Assembly (NCBI RefSeq): GCF_031846275.1
Contig: NZ_JAVRIB010000014.1
Location: forward strand, 15,815-79,814
DNA: 64,000 bases
Reading direction: 5' to 3'
DNA from: Spectribacter hydrogenoxidans
GTDB taxonomy: Bacteria; Pseudomonadota; Gammaproteobacteria; Nevskiales; Salinisphaeraceae
Positions 1-7,079 of the stretch are shown here, one piece after another. The first letter of the stretch is position 1. Each line of letters opens with the position of its first letter. A program made the position numbers and the translations under genes. Below the pieces are notes generated by a model, which was not told the DNA's origin, made no database searches, and was given only the letters and a program-made list of their open reading frames with translations.

Positions 1-2
1 GA

Positions 3-347
3 GAGCTTCCCCCCATCCCGGAGAAGCGCTACTTCACCATCGGTGAGGTCAGCGAACTCTGCCTGGTCAAACCCCACGTCCTGCGTTACTGGGAGCAGGA
101 ATTCCCCCAGTTGCGCCCGTCCAAGCGCCGCGGCAATCGCCGCTACTACAAGCAGCAGGACATCATGGTGGTCCGCGACATCCGCGAACTGCTCTACGAA
201 CAGGGCTTCACCATCAACGGCGCCCGCGCCCAGCTGCGCGAGAAGAACAAGGCCGTGTCCGTGGCCCCGCCCGGCAGCGCCAGCGACTCGCTCGCCAAGA
301 TCCGCGCTGAACTGGAAGCCATTATCGCGGGATTGGAGAAGGAGTGA
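3..347 (+). CDS. MerR-family regulator, 5' end outside window
   Basis: The reading frame is open from the window edge and ends at the TGA at 345-347, so the start is missing. The visible protein begins ELPPIPEKRYFTIGEVSELC, then has the MerR winged-helix pattern (VLRYWEQEFPQL, RRGNRRYY, LLYEQGFTINGARAQL). About 114 residues are visible, close to the usual 115-120 of the short MerR-like protein encoded after ihfA in Pseudomonas and relatives. There it sits between pheST-ihfA and a tRNA-Pro gene, and a tRNA-Pro follows here too, so this is very probably that ortholog. No effector or target is known to me. It lacks the long effector-binding domain of metal or drug MerR proteins. Confidence 0.88.
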   Translation, partial: ELPPIPEKRYFTIGEVSELCLVKPHVLRYWEQEFPQLRPSKRRGNRRYYKQQDIMVVRDIRELLYEQGFTINGARAQLREKNKAVSVAPPGSASDSLAKIRAELEAIIAGLEKE

Positions 348-353
348 CTGCTT

Positions 354-383
354 CGACGGGCGGAATGAATTCGGTCTTACGGC
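354..383. repeat. Dispersed short palindrome (GAATGAATTC type)
   Basis: This is one copy of a short intergenic element whose clearest form is GGCCGAATGAATTCGGCC followed by CTACGG. The copy here is diverged (CGGAATGAATTCGG, then TCTTACGG). Related copies lie at 5572-5599, 11228-11258 and 16684-16706, with variants near 29.4 kb. It falls in the gap between the MerR gene and the tRNA. Confidence 0.6.
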
Positions 384-433
384 CAATCGGGCGGGGCCTT
401 TCATCGGCGCCGGACCTGATCTTGGTTGCATCT

Positions 434-461
434 TTTTACCGCAGACTGCTTCCGGTATCAT
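434..461 (+). promoter_or_regulatory. Possible promoter of tRNA-Pro
   Basis: A TATCAT -10-like hexamer at 456-461 lies 11 bases before the mature tRNA start and is followed by a GC-rich discriminator (GCGACTCG), typical of stable-RNA promoters. A weak -35-like TTTTAC at 434-439 is spaced by 16 bases. The -10 match is good and the -35 is poor, so this is a suggestion. Confidence 0.4.
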
Positions 462-472
462 GCGACTCGTGT

Positions 473-549
473 CGGGGTATAGCGCAGCCTGGTAGCGCGT
501 CTGCATGGGGTGCAGAAGGTCGTAGGTTCAAATCCTGCTACCCCGACCA
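473..549 (+). tRNA. tRNA-Pro(GGG), CCA encoded
   Basis: The acceptor arms CGGGGTA and TACCCCG pair perfectly. The D-arm region (AGCGCAGCCTGGTAGCGC), an anticodon stem TCTGC/GCAGA with loop ATGGGGT (anticodon GGG), the T loop TTCAAAT and an encoded CCA at 547-549 are all present. It is 77 nt including CCA. This is the tRNA-Pro found after ihfA/merR in related genomes. The DNA after it (toxin-antitoxin, gmd-fcl, IS) looks accessory, as is common 3' of tRNA genes. Confidence 0.95.
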
Positions 550-571
550 TTTCCATTTCCTTCCGTTGCCG

Positions 572-589
572 ATTGGCTGCTAAGCCAAT
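572..589 (+). terminator. Small hairpin after tRNA-Pro
   Basis: ATTGGCT and AGCCAAT form a perfect 7-bp stem with a 4-nt loop 22 bases after the tRNA. No T run follows, so it could be a processing or termination stem or chance. Confidence 0.25.
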
Positions 590-663
590 GCTGCAACAGA
601 CCCCTCGTGTCATATCCGGCAACGCTGGGTAATACTCCGCCTGCGTCGGCCCCATCCGTCATA

Positions 664-706
664 CTGAGGCGCGAAGCGCCGCGGGCTATCTCATTTGGGT
701 AGGCGC
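664..706. repeat. Dispersed repeat (GGCTATCTCAT type)
   Basis: The segment GAGGCGCGAAGCGCCGC followed by GGGCTATCTCAT is closely matched at 11162-11192 and, in its right part, at 4363-4384. It lies in the 269-base gap between tRNA-Pro and the RES toxin gene, where I see nothing else. Confidence 0.55.
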
Positions 707-818
707 ATTGTTTGAGCATGACCGGGGCAGGAGGTCGCCGCATCACTCCTACTGACGCCAGACTTCCTCGCCGCAGCGACGGAGAAGTGTGATGTATCGC
801 CTCTGACACGAGCCCCGT

Positions 819-1541
819 TCATGCGAGCGGCCTGAGCGTCATCCACACCGCCCCCGGTTCGCGCTCTACTTCCATCCGGCCGTCGCCCGGATGGAAGCGG
901 TAGGTGAGATGGCAGTAATCCCTGGGGTTGCGTAGGTAATTCGGGCTGAAGATGTCGATATTCATGCCACCTGCACGACGCGCCGAGGGCGCCACTAGGC
1001 CAGGGTGGTGGCCTTCGTGAATCGCGCGGCCGACCTGGTGTGTGAAGTCATAGCTGTCGCTGGCTACCAGCGCCGGGAAGTCCCGTTCCTTGTCGCACAG
1101 GTCGAACACCAGCGCATCCACATGGGCCGTCTTCACGCAGCGTTCGCGGATGATCGGCCGGTCGTGCCGGTCCTGGCCGCGGCCGGCCAGCTCGCGGGCA
1201 AAGTGGTAGGTCGTTTCGGCCACCGTCGTTTCCACGCTCCGTGAGCCGTACCAGACGCCGAAACTGCCGTTGGTATAACGGCTTTGCGCCCAGTTGCGAT
1301 GATCGAACGGAAAGCCGACCACCCCGTACCAGGGCTCGAACGGGCGATTGATCAGCGGCTGATCCTTGCGACCGCGGGTGCGCATCTCGGCCTTCATCGC
1401 GGCCGCCGAATCCTCGTCATTGTCGACAAGCCGGTGAAAGAGATCGCGACTGCGCCGCAGGCTGACGAAGTTGCGGAACGCGTCCTCCCGGATGTGGATC
1501 GGATTGTCGAACAGCGCATCCGGCAGGCCTGCTGCCATCAT
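819..1541 (-). CDS. RES-domain toxin (NAD+-degrading type)
   Basis: The 240-residue protein carries the RES domain of toxins such as MbcT and Res, which break down NAD+. The visible core is SRYTNGSFGVWYGSRSVETT followed by VAETTYHF. Arg88-Tyr89, Tyr98 and Glu109 match the conserved Arg-Tyr, Tyr and Glu of the family. About 80 residues precede the core, somewhat longer than the shortest members. Its ATG overlaps the antitoxin stop codon (ATGA at 1538-1541), so the pair is translationally coupled with the antitoxin first. The RES call is strong; NAD+ phosphorolysis versus hydrolysis cannot be told from sequence. Confidence 0.88.
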   Translation of the reverse strand: MMAAGLPDALFDNPIHIREDAFRNFVSLRRSRDLFHRLVDNDEDSAAAMKAEMRTRGRKDQPLINRPFEPWYGVVGFPFDHRNWAQSRYTNGSFGVWYGSRSVETTVAETTYHFARELAGRGQDRHDRPIIRERCVKTAHVDALVFDLCDKERDFPALVASDSYDFTHQVGRAIHEGHHPGLVAPSARRAGGMNIDIFSPNYLRNPRDYCHLTYRFHPGDGRMEVEREPGAVWMTLRPLA

Positions 1542-1945
1542 TGTCCCCGCAGATAATCCAGATAGGCCCGCAGATCCCGCAACCCGGCCAGCCCCTCACG
1601 CGCCACCACCTGATAGGGCGTCAGACCCTCCAACGCCTGATCGGGCGTGCTCGCCCAGGCTTCGATGAGCTCCGGATTTTCCGGGAACAGAATCTCCAGC
1701 GACTTGATGATGCCCATCAGATGCCCGGCGCGATCAAGGATGTCGCGCTGCTCCGGCAGGGGTGTCCCGTTGGCGTAGTTGCGCAGTGTGCTGCGCGTGC
1801 GCGGTGACAACCCTAGCATCACCGCCTGCTGGCGCCGATCTAGACCCCACAGATCGAGCAGACGCACGCACATCCTGGCCAGGCTGGCGCGTTCCTTTCG
1901 GCTGATGCTATCGGGAGCTTCGTTTGTGGTGGACAGTGCTTCCAT
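1538..1945 (-). CDS. Xre/MbcA/ParS-type antitoxin
   Basis: The 135-residue protein has an N-terminal helical DNA-binding region (ARMCVRLLDLWGLDRRQQAVMLGLS) quoted only in part: key residues LLDLWGLDRRQQAVMLGLS. It also has the C-terminal DUF2384 toxin-binding region with NPELIEAWASTPDQALEG. It should bind and neutralise the downstream RES toxin and repress the operon. I chose the ATG at 1945 because GGGTGG lies 7-8 bases upstream. An in-frame ATG at 1966 has no Shine-Dalgarno sequence and would overlap the operator-like repeat. Stop and toxin start overlap by four bases. Confidence 0.85.
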   Translation of the reverse strand: MEALSTTNEAPDSISRKERASLARMCVRLLDLWGLDRRQQAVMLGLSPRTRSTLRNYANGTPLPEQRDILDRAGHLMGIIKSLEILFPENPELIEAWASTPDQALEGLTPYQVVAREGLAGLRDLRAYLDYLRGQ

Positions 1946-1962
1946 GCCACCCTTTTTGTGAG

Positions 1963-1989
1963 TCATAAATTGTACTTATGAATACATAA
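1963..1989 (-). promoter_or_regulatory. Overlapping inverted repeats, probable TA operator
   Basis: TCATAAATTGTACTTATGA (1963-1981) has 6-bp arms TCATAA/TTATGA. It shares its right arm with a second palindrome, TTATGAATACATAA (1976-1989). They sit just upstream of the antitoxin start in a notably AT-rich stretch (about 1960-2030) and could contain the -10 region. Autoregulation by antitoxin binding to such repeats is normal for Xre/RES modules. The assignment as operator is inference. Confidence 0.5.
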
Positions 1990-2266
1990 TAAAAAAATTT
2001 CCGTACACTCGCAAGATATCTGGCAAATGATAGGCAGCCAGCGATGCTGACGCCCCGGCGCCACGGTCGCTTCGAAAGACGTTGGGCGTTGCCCCGGTTA
2101 TTGACCATAAAATTTGTCCAAAAAGTCGCGTTGGTGGGCAGGTACGCGCTATCTTCGCGCCCTGTTTTCTACAGAGCCGGCTTTGGAGGTGGAGGGCCGC
2201 GCCCGATCACTGGCGCGCCGGTCCAAGGCGATTGGAGCGTTCGATAATGGCCCCATGGATGCGCTC
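1990..2266. other. Intergenic gap between the toxin-antitoxin module and gmd
   Basis: This stretch starts AT-rich and becomes GC-rich toward gmd. It presumably holds the gmd promoter, but I see no convincing -35/-10 pair, terminator or small gene. An in-frame leftward extension of gmd to 2114 has no similarity to Gmd proteins. Confidence 0.5.
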
Positions 2267-3355
2267 ATGACCAAACGCGCGTTGATTACCGGCGTCACCG
2301 GCCAGGACGGCGCCTATCTGTCGGAACTGCTGCTGGGCAAGGGCTACGAGGTCCACGGCATCAAGCGGCGGGCGTCGCTGTTCAATACCGAGCGGGTGGA
2401 TCATCTTTATCAGGACCCGCACGAGTCGGAGCAACGGTTCGTGCTGCATTACGGGGATCTCACCGACGCCACCAACCTGATCCGCATCGTGCAGGAAGTG
2501 CAGCCGGACGAAATCTACAATCTGGCGGCGCAGAGCCACGTGCAGGTGTCGTTCGAAACCGCCGAGTACACCGCCAACAGCGATGCCCTGGGCACACTGC
2601 GGCTGCTGGAAGCGCTACGGATTCTGGGTCTGGAGCAACGTACCCGTTTCTACCAGGCTTCCACCTCCGAGCTGTACGGCAAGGTGCAGGCCGTACCACA
2701 GGACGAGACCACACCGTTCTACCCGCGCTCGCCCTATGCGGCGGCCAAGCTGTACGCCTACTGGATGACCGTGAACTATCGCGAGGCCTACGGCATGCAC
2801 GTCTCGAACGGCATCCTGTTCAATCACGAATCGCCGTTGCGTGGGGAAACCTTCGTCACCCGCAAGATCACGCGGGCGCTGGCGCGCATCAAGCTGGGGT
2901 TTCAGCAGCGCCTGTACCTGGGCAACCTGGACGCATTGCGGGACTGGGGTCATGCCCGGGACTACGTGGCCGCGATGCACCTGATGCTGCAGCAGGATTC
3001 ACCGGACGACTTCGTGATTGCCACCGGCGAACAGCACAGCGTGCGCGAGTTCGTGCAGCTGGCCGCCGACCGGCTGGAACTGCCGCTGAGCTGGTCCGGG
3101 CAGGGGCGGGACGAGCAGGCACGGCGTGACGATACCGGTGAAGTGGTGGTCAGCGTGGACCCGCGCTACTTCCGGCCCACGGAGGTGGACAGCCTGCTGG
3201 GTAATCCGGCCAAGGCGCAGCGTGAGCTGGGGTGGCAGCCGCAGGTAGCCTTTGCCGAACTGGTGGCCGAGATGGCGGACGCCGATCTCGACGCGGCCCA
3301 GCGCGAGGCGACGCTGCGGGCAAGCGGCTACGCCGTGACCGCGCCGCAGGAATAG
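2267..3355 (+). CDS. gmd: GDP-mannose 4,6-dehydratase
   Basis: The 362-residue extended SDR enzyme converts GDP-mannose to GDP-4-keto-6-deoxymannose, the first step to GDP-L-fucose and GDP-rhamnose. The N-terminal Rossmann motif GVTGQDGAYL, the active-site YPRSPYAAAKLYAYW (Tyr-x3-Lys) and the Gmd signature LFNHESPLRGETFVTRKITR are all visible. The ATG at 2267 gives the usual MTKRALITG start; an ATG at 2255 adds four residues, and no strong ribosome-binding site separates them. It is followed after 25 bases by fcl. No glycosyltransferase cluster surrounds the pair, so the fucose product must be used by genes elsewhere. Confidence 0.95.
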   Translation: MTKRALITGVTGQDGAYLSELLLGKGYEVHGIKRRASLFNTERVDHLYQDPHESEQRFVLHYGDLTDATNLIRIVQEVQPDEIYNLAAQSHVQVSFETAEYTANSDALGTLRLLEALRILGLEQRTRFYQASTSELYGKVQAVPQDETTPFYPRSPYAAAKLYAYWMTVNYREAYGMHVSNGILFNHESPLRGETFVTRKITRALARIKLGFQQRLYLGNLDALRDWGHARDYVAAMHLMLQQDSPDDFVIATGEQHSVREFVQLAADRLELPLSWSGQGRDEQARRDDTGEVVVSVDPRYFRPTEVDSLLGNPAKAQRELGWQPQVAFAELVAEMADADLDAAQREATLRASGYAVTAPQE

Positions 3356-3380
3356 TGGTTTTCGCGACCAGGGTCGATTG

Positions 3381-4316
3381 ATGGAACGGGATGCCAGGAT
3401 CTACATTGCCGGTCACCGCGGACTGGTGGGCTCGGCTTTGGTGCGGCGGCTGGAACGGGCGGGTTATACGAACCTGATCACCCGTGGCCGGGACGAGGTC
3501 GACCTGACCCATCGCGAGGCGGTCAACGCGTTCTTTGCCGAGACCCGCCCGGATTACGTGTTTCTGGCCGCGGCCAGGGTGGGGGGCATTCAGGCCAACA
3601 ATGCCCAGCCGGTGGATTTCCTGCGTGACAACCTGCTGATCCAGACCCACGTGATCGATGCCGCCGCCGCGCATAATGTTCGCAAGCTGCTGTTCCTGGG
3701 CTCGTCCTGCATTTATCCGAAGTTCGCCCCGCAGCCCATGCCGGAGGACTGCCTGCTCACCGGCGAACTGGAACCCACCAACGAGTGGTATGCCATCGCC
3801 AAGATTGCCGGCATCAAGCTGTGCCAGGCCTACCGCCGGCAAGCCGGATTCAATGCGGTGAGCGTGATGCCCACCAACCTGTACGGCCCGGGTGATAACT
3901 TTGATCTGGAAACCTCGCACGTGCTGCCGGCGCTGATCCGCAAGTTCCACGAAGCCCGGCGTGACGGGCAGGACAGCGTGGTGCTGTGGGGCAGTGGTAC
4001 GCCGCGCCGCGAGTTCCTGCACGTGGACGACCTGGCGGACGCCTGCGTGTTCGTGATGGAACACTACGAGGACGAGATGCCACTGAACATCGGCGTGGGC
4101 GAGGACATCAGCATCCGGGAGCTGGCCGGCCTGATTGCCGAGGTGGTCGGTTTTGAAGGCGAGCTGGAACTGGACCGGACCCGCCCGGACGGAACGCCGC
4201 GCAAGCTGCTGGATGTGTCGCGCCTGCATGCGCTGGGCTGGCAGGCGCACACCGGCCTGCGCGACGGCATTGCGGCAACCTACGCCTGGTATCGCGAGCA
4301 CGGCCCTGTTGCCTGA
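3381..4316 (+). CDS. fcl: GDP-L-fucose synthase
   Basis: The 311-residue SDR epimerase/reductase turns the product of Gmd into GDP-L-fucose. The motifs present are GHRGLVGSAL (NADP-binding), FLGSSCIYPKFAPQPMPE (active-site Ser and Cys), EPTNEWYAIAKIAG (Tyr-x3-Lys) and NLYGPGDNF. The length matches E. coli Fcl (321). The ATG at 3381 was preferred over the in-frame TTG just before it. It forms a two-gene unit with gmd and ends about 70 bases before an IS110-type element. Confidence 0.95.
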   Translation: MERDARIYIAGHRGLVGSALVRRLERAGYTNLITRGRDEVDLTHREAVNAFFAETRPDYVFLAAARVGGIQANNAQPVDFLRDNLLIQTHVIDAAAAHNVRKLLFLGSSCIYPKFAPQPMPEDCLLTGELEPTNEWYAIAKIAGIKLCQAYRRQAGFNAVSVMPTNLYGPGDNFDLETSHVLPALIRKFHEARRDGQDSVVLWGSGTPRREFLHVDDLADACVFVMEHYEDEMPLNIGVGEDISIRELAGLIAEVVGFEGELELDRTRPDGTPRKLLDVSRLHALGWQAHTGLRDGIAATYAWYREHGPVA

Positions 4317-4362
4317 CGCCAAACGCTAAAATGAGAGGAATGCTTTGCCTAGTCTGGCCTAC

Positions 4363-4384
4363 GTCGGCTATCTCATACGGGTAG
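4363..4384. repeat. Left part of a dispersed repeat interrupted by the IS110 element
   Basis: CGGCTATCTCAT at 4365-4376, followed by ACGGGTAG, matches the repeat copies at 681-702 and 11180-11192. In the intact 11161-11258 copy this motif is followed about 40 bases later by CCGACAGGCCGAATGAATTC. Here that right part appears only at 5572-5599, on the other side of the IS110-type gene. Confidence 0.5.
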
Positions 4385-4691
4385 CACAGCGCCACGAAGG
4401 GAACTCGGGCCCGAGATCGCCGCGGTAGTCCCACTGGCGCGGGCCTTCCCCGCGATTGTCTGTTCCCTGTGAGGTATAACAGGGGTGTTCCGAGTGGATC
4501 GGAATGCTGGGCCCGGGGCGGCCGCTCCGGGCCCAGCGCGGGCGATGCGACCGTCTCGCGATTGGTTGGACAACCGTCGTCATCCAGGTCCTTCGGCCGC
4601 TGTCCCAGTCGCTTGATGAGTTGAATGGGCTGGCGCCCCTCGGGGCGCCACGCCCGCAGACAATCCCAAGCACTGAGGAGCTTACGCCGCC
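4385..4691 (+). ncRNA. Possible bridge RNA region of the IS110 element
   Basis: IS110-group elements encode a structured bridge RNA between the left end and the transposase gene, and the layout here fits: a long 5' and a very short 3' non-coding end. Two perfect hairpins are visible. One has stem CTGGGCCCGG/CCGGGCCCAG with a 10-nt loop (4507-4536). The other has stem TGGCGCCC/GGGCGCCA with a CTCG loop (4631-4650). I could not identify target- and donor-binding loops from one copy. Confidence 0.35.
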
Positions 4692-5540
4692 ATGGAATCC
4701 ATCACCAGTCCCCGCGTGTTCGGCTGTGATGTCGGCCAGGACACCCTCGTCGTCTTCGACAGTCAGACCGGCCAGCACACCGAGTTGGCCAATCAGCCAG
4801 CGGCGCTGGCCGCCTTCGTCACTACCCTCGGCCCGGACAGTCTGGTCGTGTGTGAAGCCACCGGCGGCCATGAGGCCGCGCTGCTGGCGGCCACGGTCGA
4901 GGCGGGCGTGCCCGCCCACCGGGCCGATGCCCGCAAGGTCAAGGCCTTCATCCGCTCGCTCGGGCGCCTGGCCAAGACCGATCGCATCGATGCCCAGGGG
5001 CTGGCCCGTTACGGCCGGGAACGCGCCGATCAGTTGGTGCGCTGGCAGCCGCCGGATGCCGATCGGCAGGCCCTGCAGTCGCTGGTGCGGCTGCGCCGGG
5101 AACTGGTGGCCCAGCGTACCGCCCATCAGCAGCGCCTCAAGGCGCCGGCCTTGCGCCAACGCTACGACATCATCCAGGCCATTCCCGGTTGTGGGCCGGT
5201 GGCGGCCACCGCCCTGGTGGCCCTGCTTCCCGAACTCGGACAGGCCAATCGCCGCGGCATCGCCGCCCTGGCCCCGCATCCGCGCCAGAGCGGCAAGACC
5301 AATGGCTATCGCCGCGTGCGCGGCGGGCGCCCCGAGGTCCGCCAGGCGCTGTTCATGGTCGCTCTGGCGGCCAGCCGGCACCACCCGACACTCCAGGCCT
5401 TCTACAACCGCCTCGTGGCCAACGGCAAAAAGAAAATCGTCGCCATCACCGCCGTCATGCGAAAACTCATCACCATCATCAATGCCCGGATACGCGACGC
5501 CGAACACGCTCGCCTCGACACTGTTGGGGTACTGAGTTGA
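4692..5540 (+). CDS. IS110-family transposase, shortened linker
   Basis: The N-terminal RuvC-like DEDD domain shows Asp13 (FGCDVGQD), Glu55 (VVCEATGG), Asp97 and Asp100 (AKTDRID). The C-terminal Transposase_20 domain shows IPGCGPVAATAL, the candidate catalytic Ser200 in RQSGKTNG and the conserved NGKKKIVAITAVMRKL end. At 282 residues it is shorter than the usual 320-340. The coiled linker between the domains is almost absent (after HQQRLKAP), and about three residues seem missing before Ser200 (IAALAPHPRQSG where relatives have an extra GLA-like step). Both losses are in frame. It may be a decayed copy or a compact variant. Confidence 0.88.
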   Translation: MESITSPRVFGCDVGQDTLVVFDSQTGQHTELANQPAALAAFVTTLGPDSLVVCEATGGHEAALLAATVEAGVPAHRADARKVKAFIRSLGRLAKTDRIDAQGLARYGRERADQLVRWQPPDADRQALQSLVRLRRELVAQRTAHQQRLKAPALRQRYDIIQAIPGCGPVAATALVALLPELGQANRRGIAALAPHPRQSGKTNGYRRVRGGRPEVRQALFMVALAASRHHPTLQAFYNRLVANGKKKIVAITAVMRKLITIINARIRDAEHARLDTVGVLS

Positions 5541-5571
5541 TGACGGCGGGTTAGTAAGGGGAGCGGCGAAT

Positions 5572-5599
5572 CCGACAGGTCGAATGAATTCGGCCCTAC
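5572..5599. repeat. Right part of the interrupted dispersed repeat
   Basis: CCGACAGGTCGAATGAATTC followed by GGCCCTAC matches the right end of the repeat copy at 11229-11256 almost exactly. See the entry at 4363 for the left part. Confidence 0.6.
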
Positions 5600-5674
5600 C
5601 GGCAGCTGGATCAGCCTATCCACCGGCCCATATGGCGCGGTGTCCTGCGCGTGGATGGATTCCGGGCAGACACA

Positions 5675-5705
5675 ACAAAAAAGCCCCGGCGGTGCCGGGG
5701 CTTTG
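5675..5705 (-). terminator. Intrinsic terminator of the ompA-like gene
   Basis: On the minus strand the stem AGCCCCGGC/GCCGGGGCT with a 3-nt loop is followed by a T run (the A run at 5676-5681 on the plus strand). It begins about 30 bases after the stop codon of the gene ending at 5735. Confidence 0.9.
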
Positions 5706-5734
5706 AAGCATCTTGCATCCGCTGATGCGAGCGG

Positions 5735-6883
5735 TTATTCGTCTTCGACGTGCAATTCAACGCGTCGGTTTTCTGCACGGCCATCAGGATTGTCGGAACC
5801 ATCGGGGTTTGTGTTGGGCGCAACCGGGCGCGTTTCCCCGAACCCGCGGGTGGTCAGGCGATTCGCGTCGATGCCGTATTCGACCAGATAGGCCTTCACG
5901 GAATCCGCACGCTCCTGCGAGAGCTCGAGGTTGTATTCGGCACCGCCCACGCTATCAGTATGGCCTTCCACTCGAACGTCGATCTGGTCGGCAGCCTGCA
6001 GCGCGTTGACCACGTTATCGAGGCGATTCTCGGCTTGGTCGGTCAGCGTTGCGGAGTTGAACTCGAACGTCACGCCACGCAGGACGATCGGCTCGTCCTT
6101 CTCGATCGGGCAGCCGGTGCCGTCGACTTCGGTGCCGGGCGGGGTGCTCGGGCACTCGTCTTTGGCGTCGATCACGCCGTCACCATCGCTGTCCGAGGGG
6201 CCGGTTTGCACAGGCGCCGGTGCAGGTGTGGGTTCAGGACGTGGTTCCGGCTTGTTGGGGTTGGGGCCCAGCGGGATCTGAAGGCCGAGCTGCACGATGT
6301 GGCCCTCGAACTCGACGTTCCCCGGCACGTCATCCACATCCGACTGGCGGTAGCGATACTCGCCGCGAATGGAGAAGCCGTAATTATCGGGAATGCCCAG
6401 CGCGTTGAGCGGCAGAATGAAGCCGAGGCCCAGGTCGAAGAAGTCCCCGTCCTGGTCGCCGTCGAGGGCCGGGTTGCCGGTGAATTCGAACTCGTAATCA
6501 CCGATGCCTACGCTCGCCAGACCGTAGACGGGTGCGTCGTCAGGGATTGGGAAGTAGAGGCCGCTCAGGCCGTACTCCAGCATTTCGACATCGCCGGTGA
6601 ACACGTTCGGGCCCTCGAAATCGACATCGCCGAAATAAGAGCCAAACAGTTCGACCGAGAAATATTTATTAATCGGCTTGCCGAAGCTCAGATGAACGCC
6701 GCCGGCGTTGTCCGGGTCGAGCTGCTGGTTACCGTCGTCGTCGAGGAACGCCCAGCTCGCCATCGGGGCGAGGTAGAAGCGGTCATCGAAGACTTTCTCG
6801 TCTTCTTGAGCCAGGGCTGCGCCGGTCCATGCGCTGGAGATTGCCAGCGCGCCAGCCAGCGCGATGCTGTGTTTGCGATTCAT
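5735..6883 (-). CDS. OmpA-family outer-membrane protein with TSP3 repeat
   Basis: The 382-residue precursor has a signal peptide (MNRKHSIALAGALAISSAW, cleavage near ALA-QEDE) and a beta-barrel-type N-terminal half. A Pro-rich linker (NKPEPRPEPTPAPAP) leads to a thrombospondin type 3 calcium-binding motif (DSDGDGVIDAKDECP). The C-terminal OmpA peptidoglycan-binding domain contains VEGHTDSVGGAEYNLELSQ and ends AENRRVELHV. The C-terminal domain has an extra NTNPDGSDNPDG segment absent from the neighbouring paralog. I chose the ATG at 6883 because GGGGAG lies 8-9 bases upstream. It should anchor the outer membrane to the cell wall; any porin role is unproven. Confidence 0.92.
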   Translation of the reverse strand: MNRKHSIALAGALAISSAWTGAALAQEDEKVFDDRFYLAPMASWAFLDDDGNQQLDPDNAGGVHLSFGKPINKYFSVELFGSYFGDVDFEGPNVFTGDVEMLEYGLSGLYFPIPDDAPVYGLASVGIGDYEFEFTGNPALDGDQDGDFFDLGLGFILPLNALGIPDNYGFSIRGEYRYRQSDVDDVPGNVEFEGHIVQLGLQIPLGPNPNKPEPRPEPTPAPAPVQTGPSDSDGDGVIDAKDECPSTPPGTEVDGTGCPIEKDEPIVLRGVTFEFNSATLTDQAENRLDNVVNALQAADQIDVRVEGHTDSVGGAEYNLELSQERADSVKAYLVEYGIDANRLTTRGFGETRPVAPNTNPDGSDNPDGRAENRRVELHVEDE

Positions 6884-7021
6884 CTTAATCACTCCCCGAG
6901 TAGGCAGTTTGTTGGCCTTTCGAGCTTGCTTACCCGCAGCATTAAAAGGCTAACCCCAAGTAATTTTTACCACTGTTCCCGCCTTGCGCGCAATCGCAGG
7001 AACGCGACCCCGCAAATATAA

Positions 7022-7052
7022 CACCCCCGGCCGACGTGGGCTCGACCGGGGG
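7022..7052 (-). terminator. Hairpin after the second ompA-like gene
   Basis: On the minus strand, arms ACCCCCGG and CCGGGGGT enclose a 15-nt loop and are followed by a T/A-rich stretch (GTTATATTT). It starts about 28 bases after the stop at 7080. The T run is imperfect, so termination is likely but not certain. Confidence 0.55.
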
Positions 7053-7079
7053 TGAAAAAGCTGCGCCGTATTGGGCGAT

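Larger units (their letters stand above)
4385..5571 (+). mobile_element. IS110-family insertion element (boundaries approximate)
   Basis: The extent is inferred from the flanking halves of a dispersed repeat (4363-4384 and 5572-5599) that are contiguous in another copy. Inside are about 307 bases of structured non-coding DNA, one IS110-type transposase gene and a short 3' tail. IS110 elements have no conspicuous terminal inverted repeats and make no clear target duplication, and none are seen. Exact ends need comparison with an empty site. Confidence 0.6.

Noticed and set aside
473..549. Search for a second copy of the tRNA-Pro 3' end as an attachment-site duplicate
   Set aside because: I found no repeat of the tRNA 3' end within the window by eye, and no integrase gene, so no attachment-site pair is claimed.
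3150..4322. 390-codon minus-strand frame over gmd and fcl
   Set aside because: Both genes on the plus strand are complete and recognisable. The antisense product has no domain.
5750..7021. 423-codon open frame on the plus strand opposite the first ompA-like gene
   Set aside because: The minus-strand gene has a signal peptide, ribosome-binding site, full OmpA domain and terminator. The plus frame is a mirror artefact.
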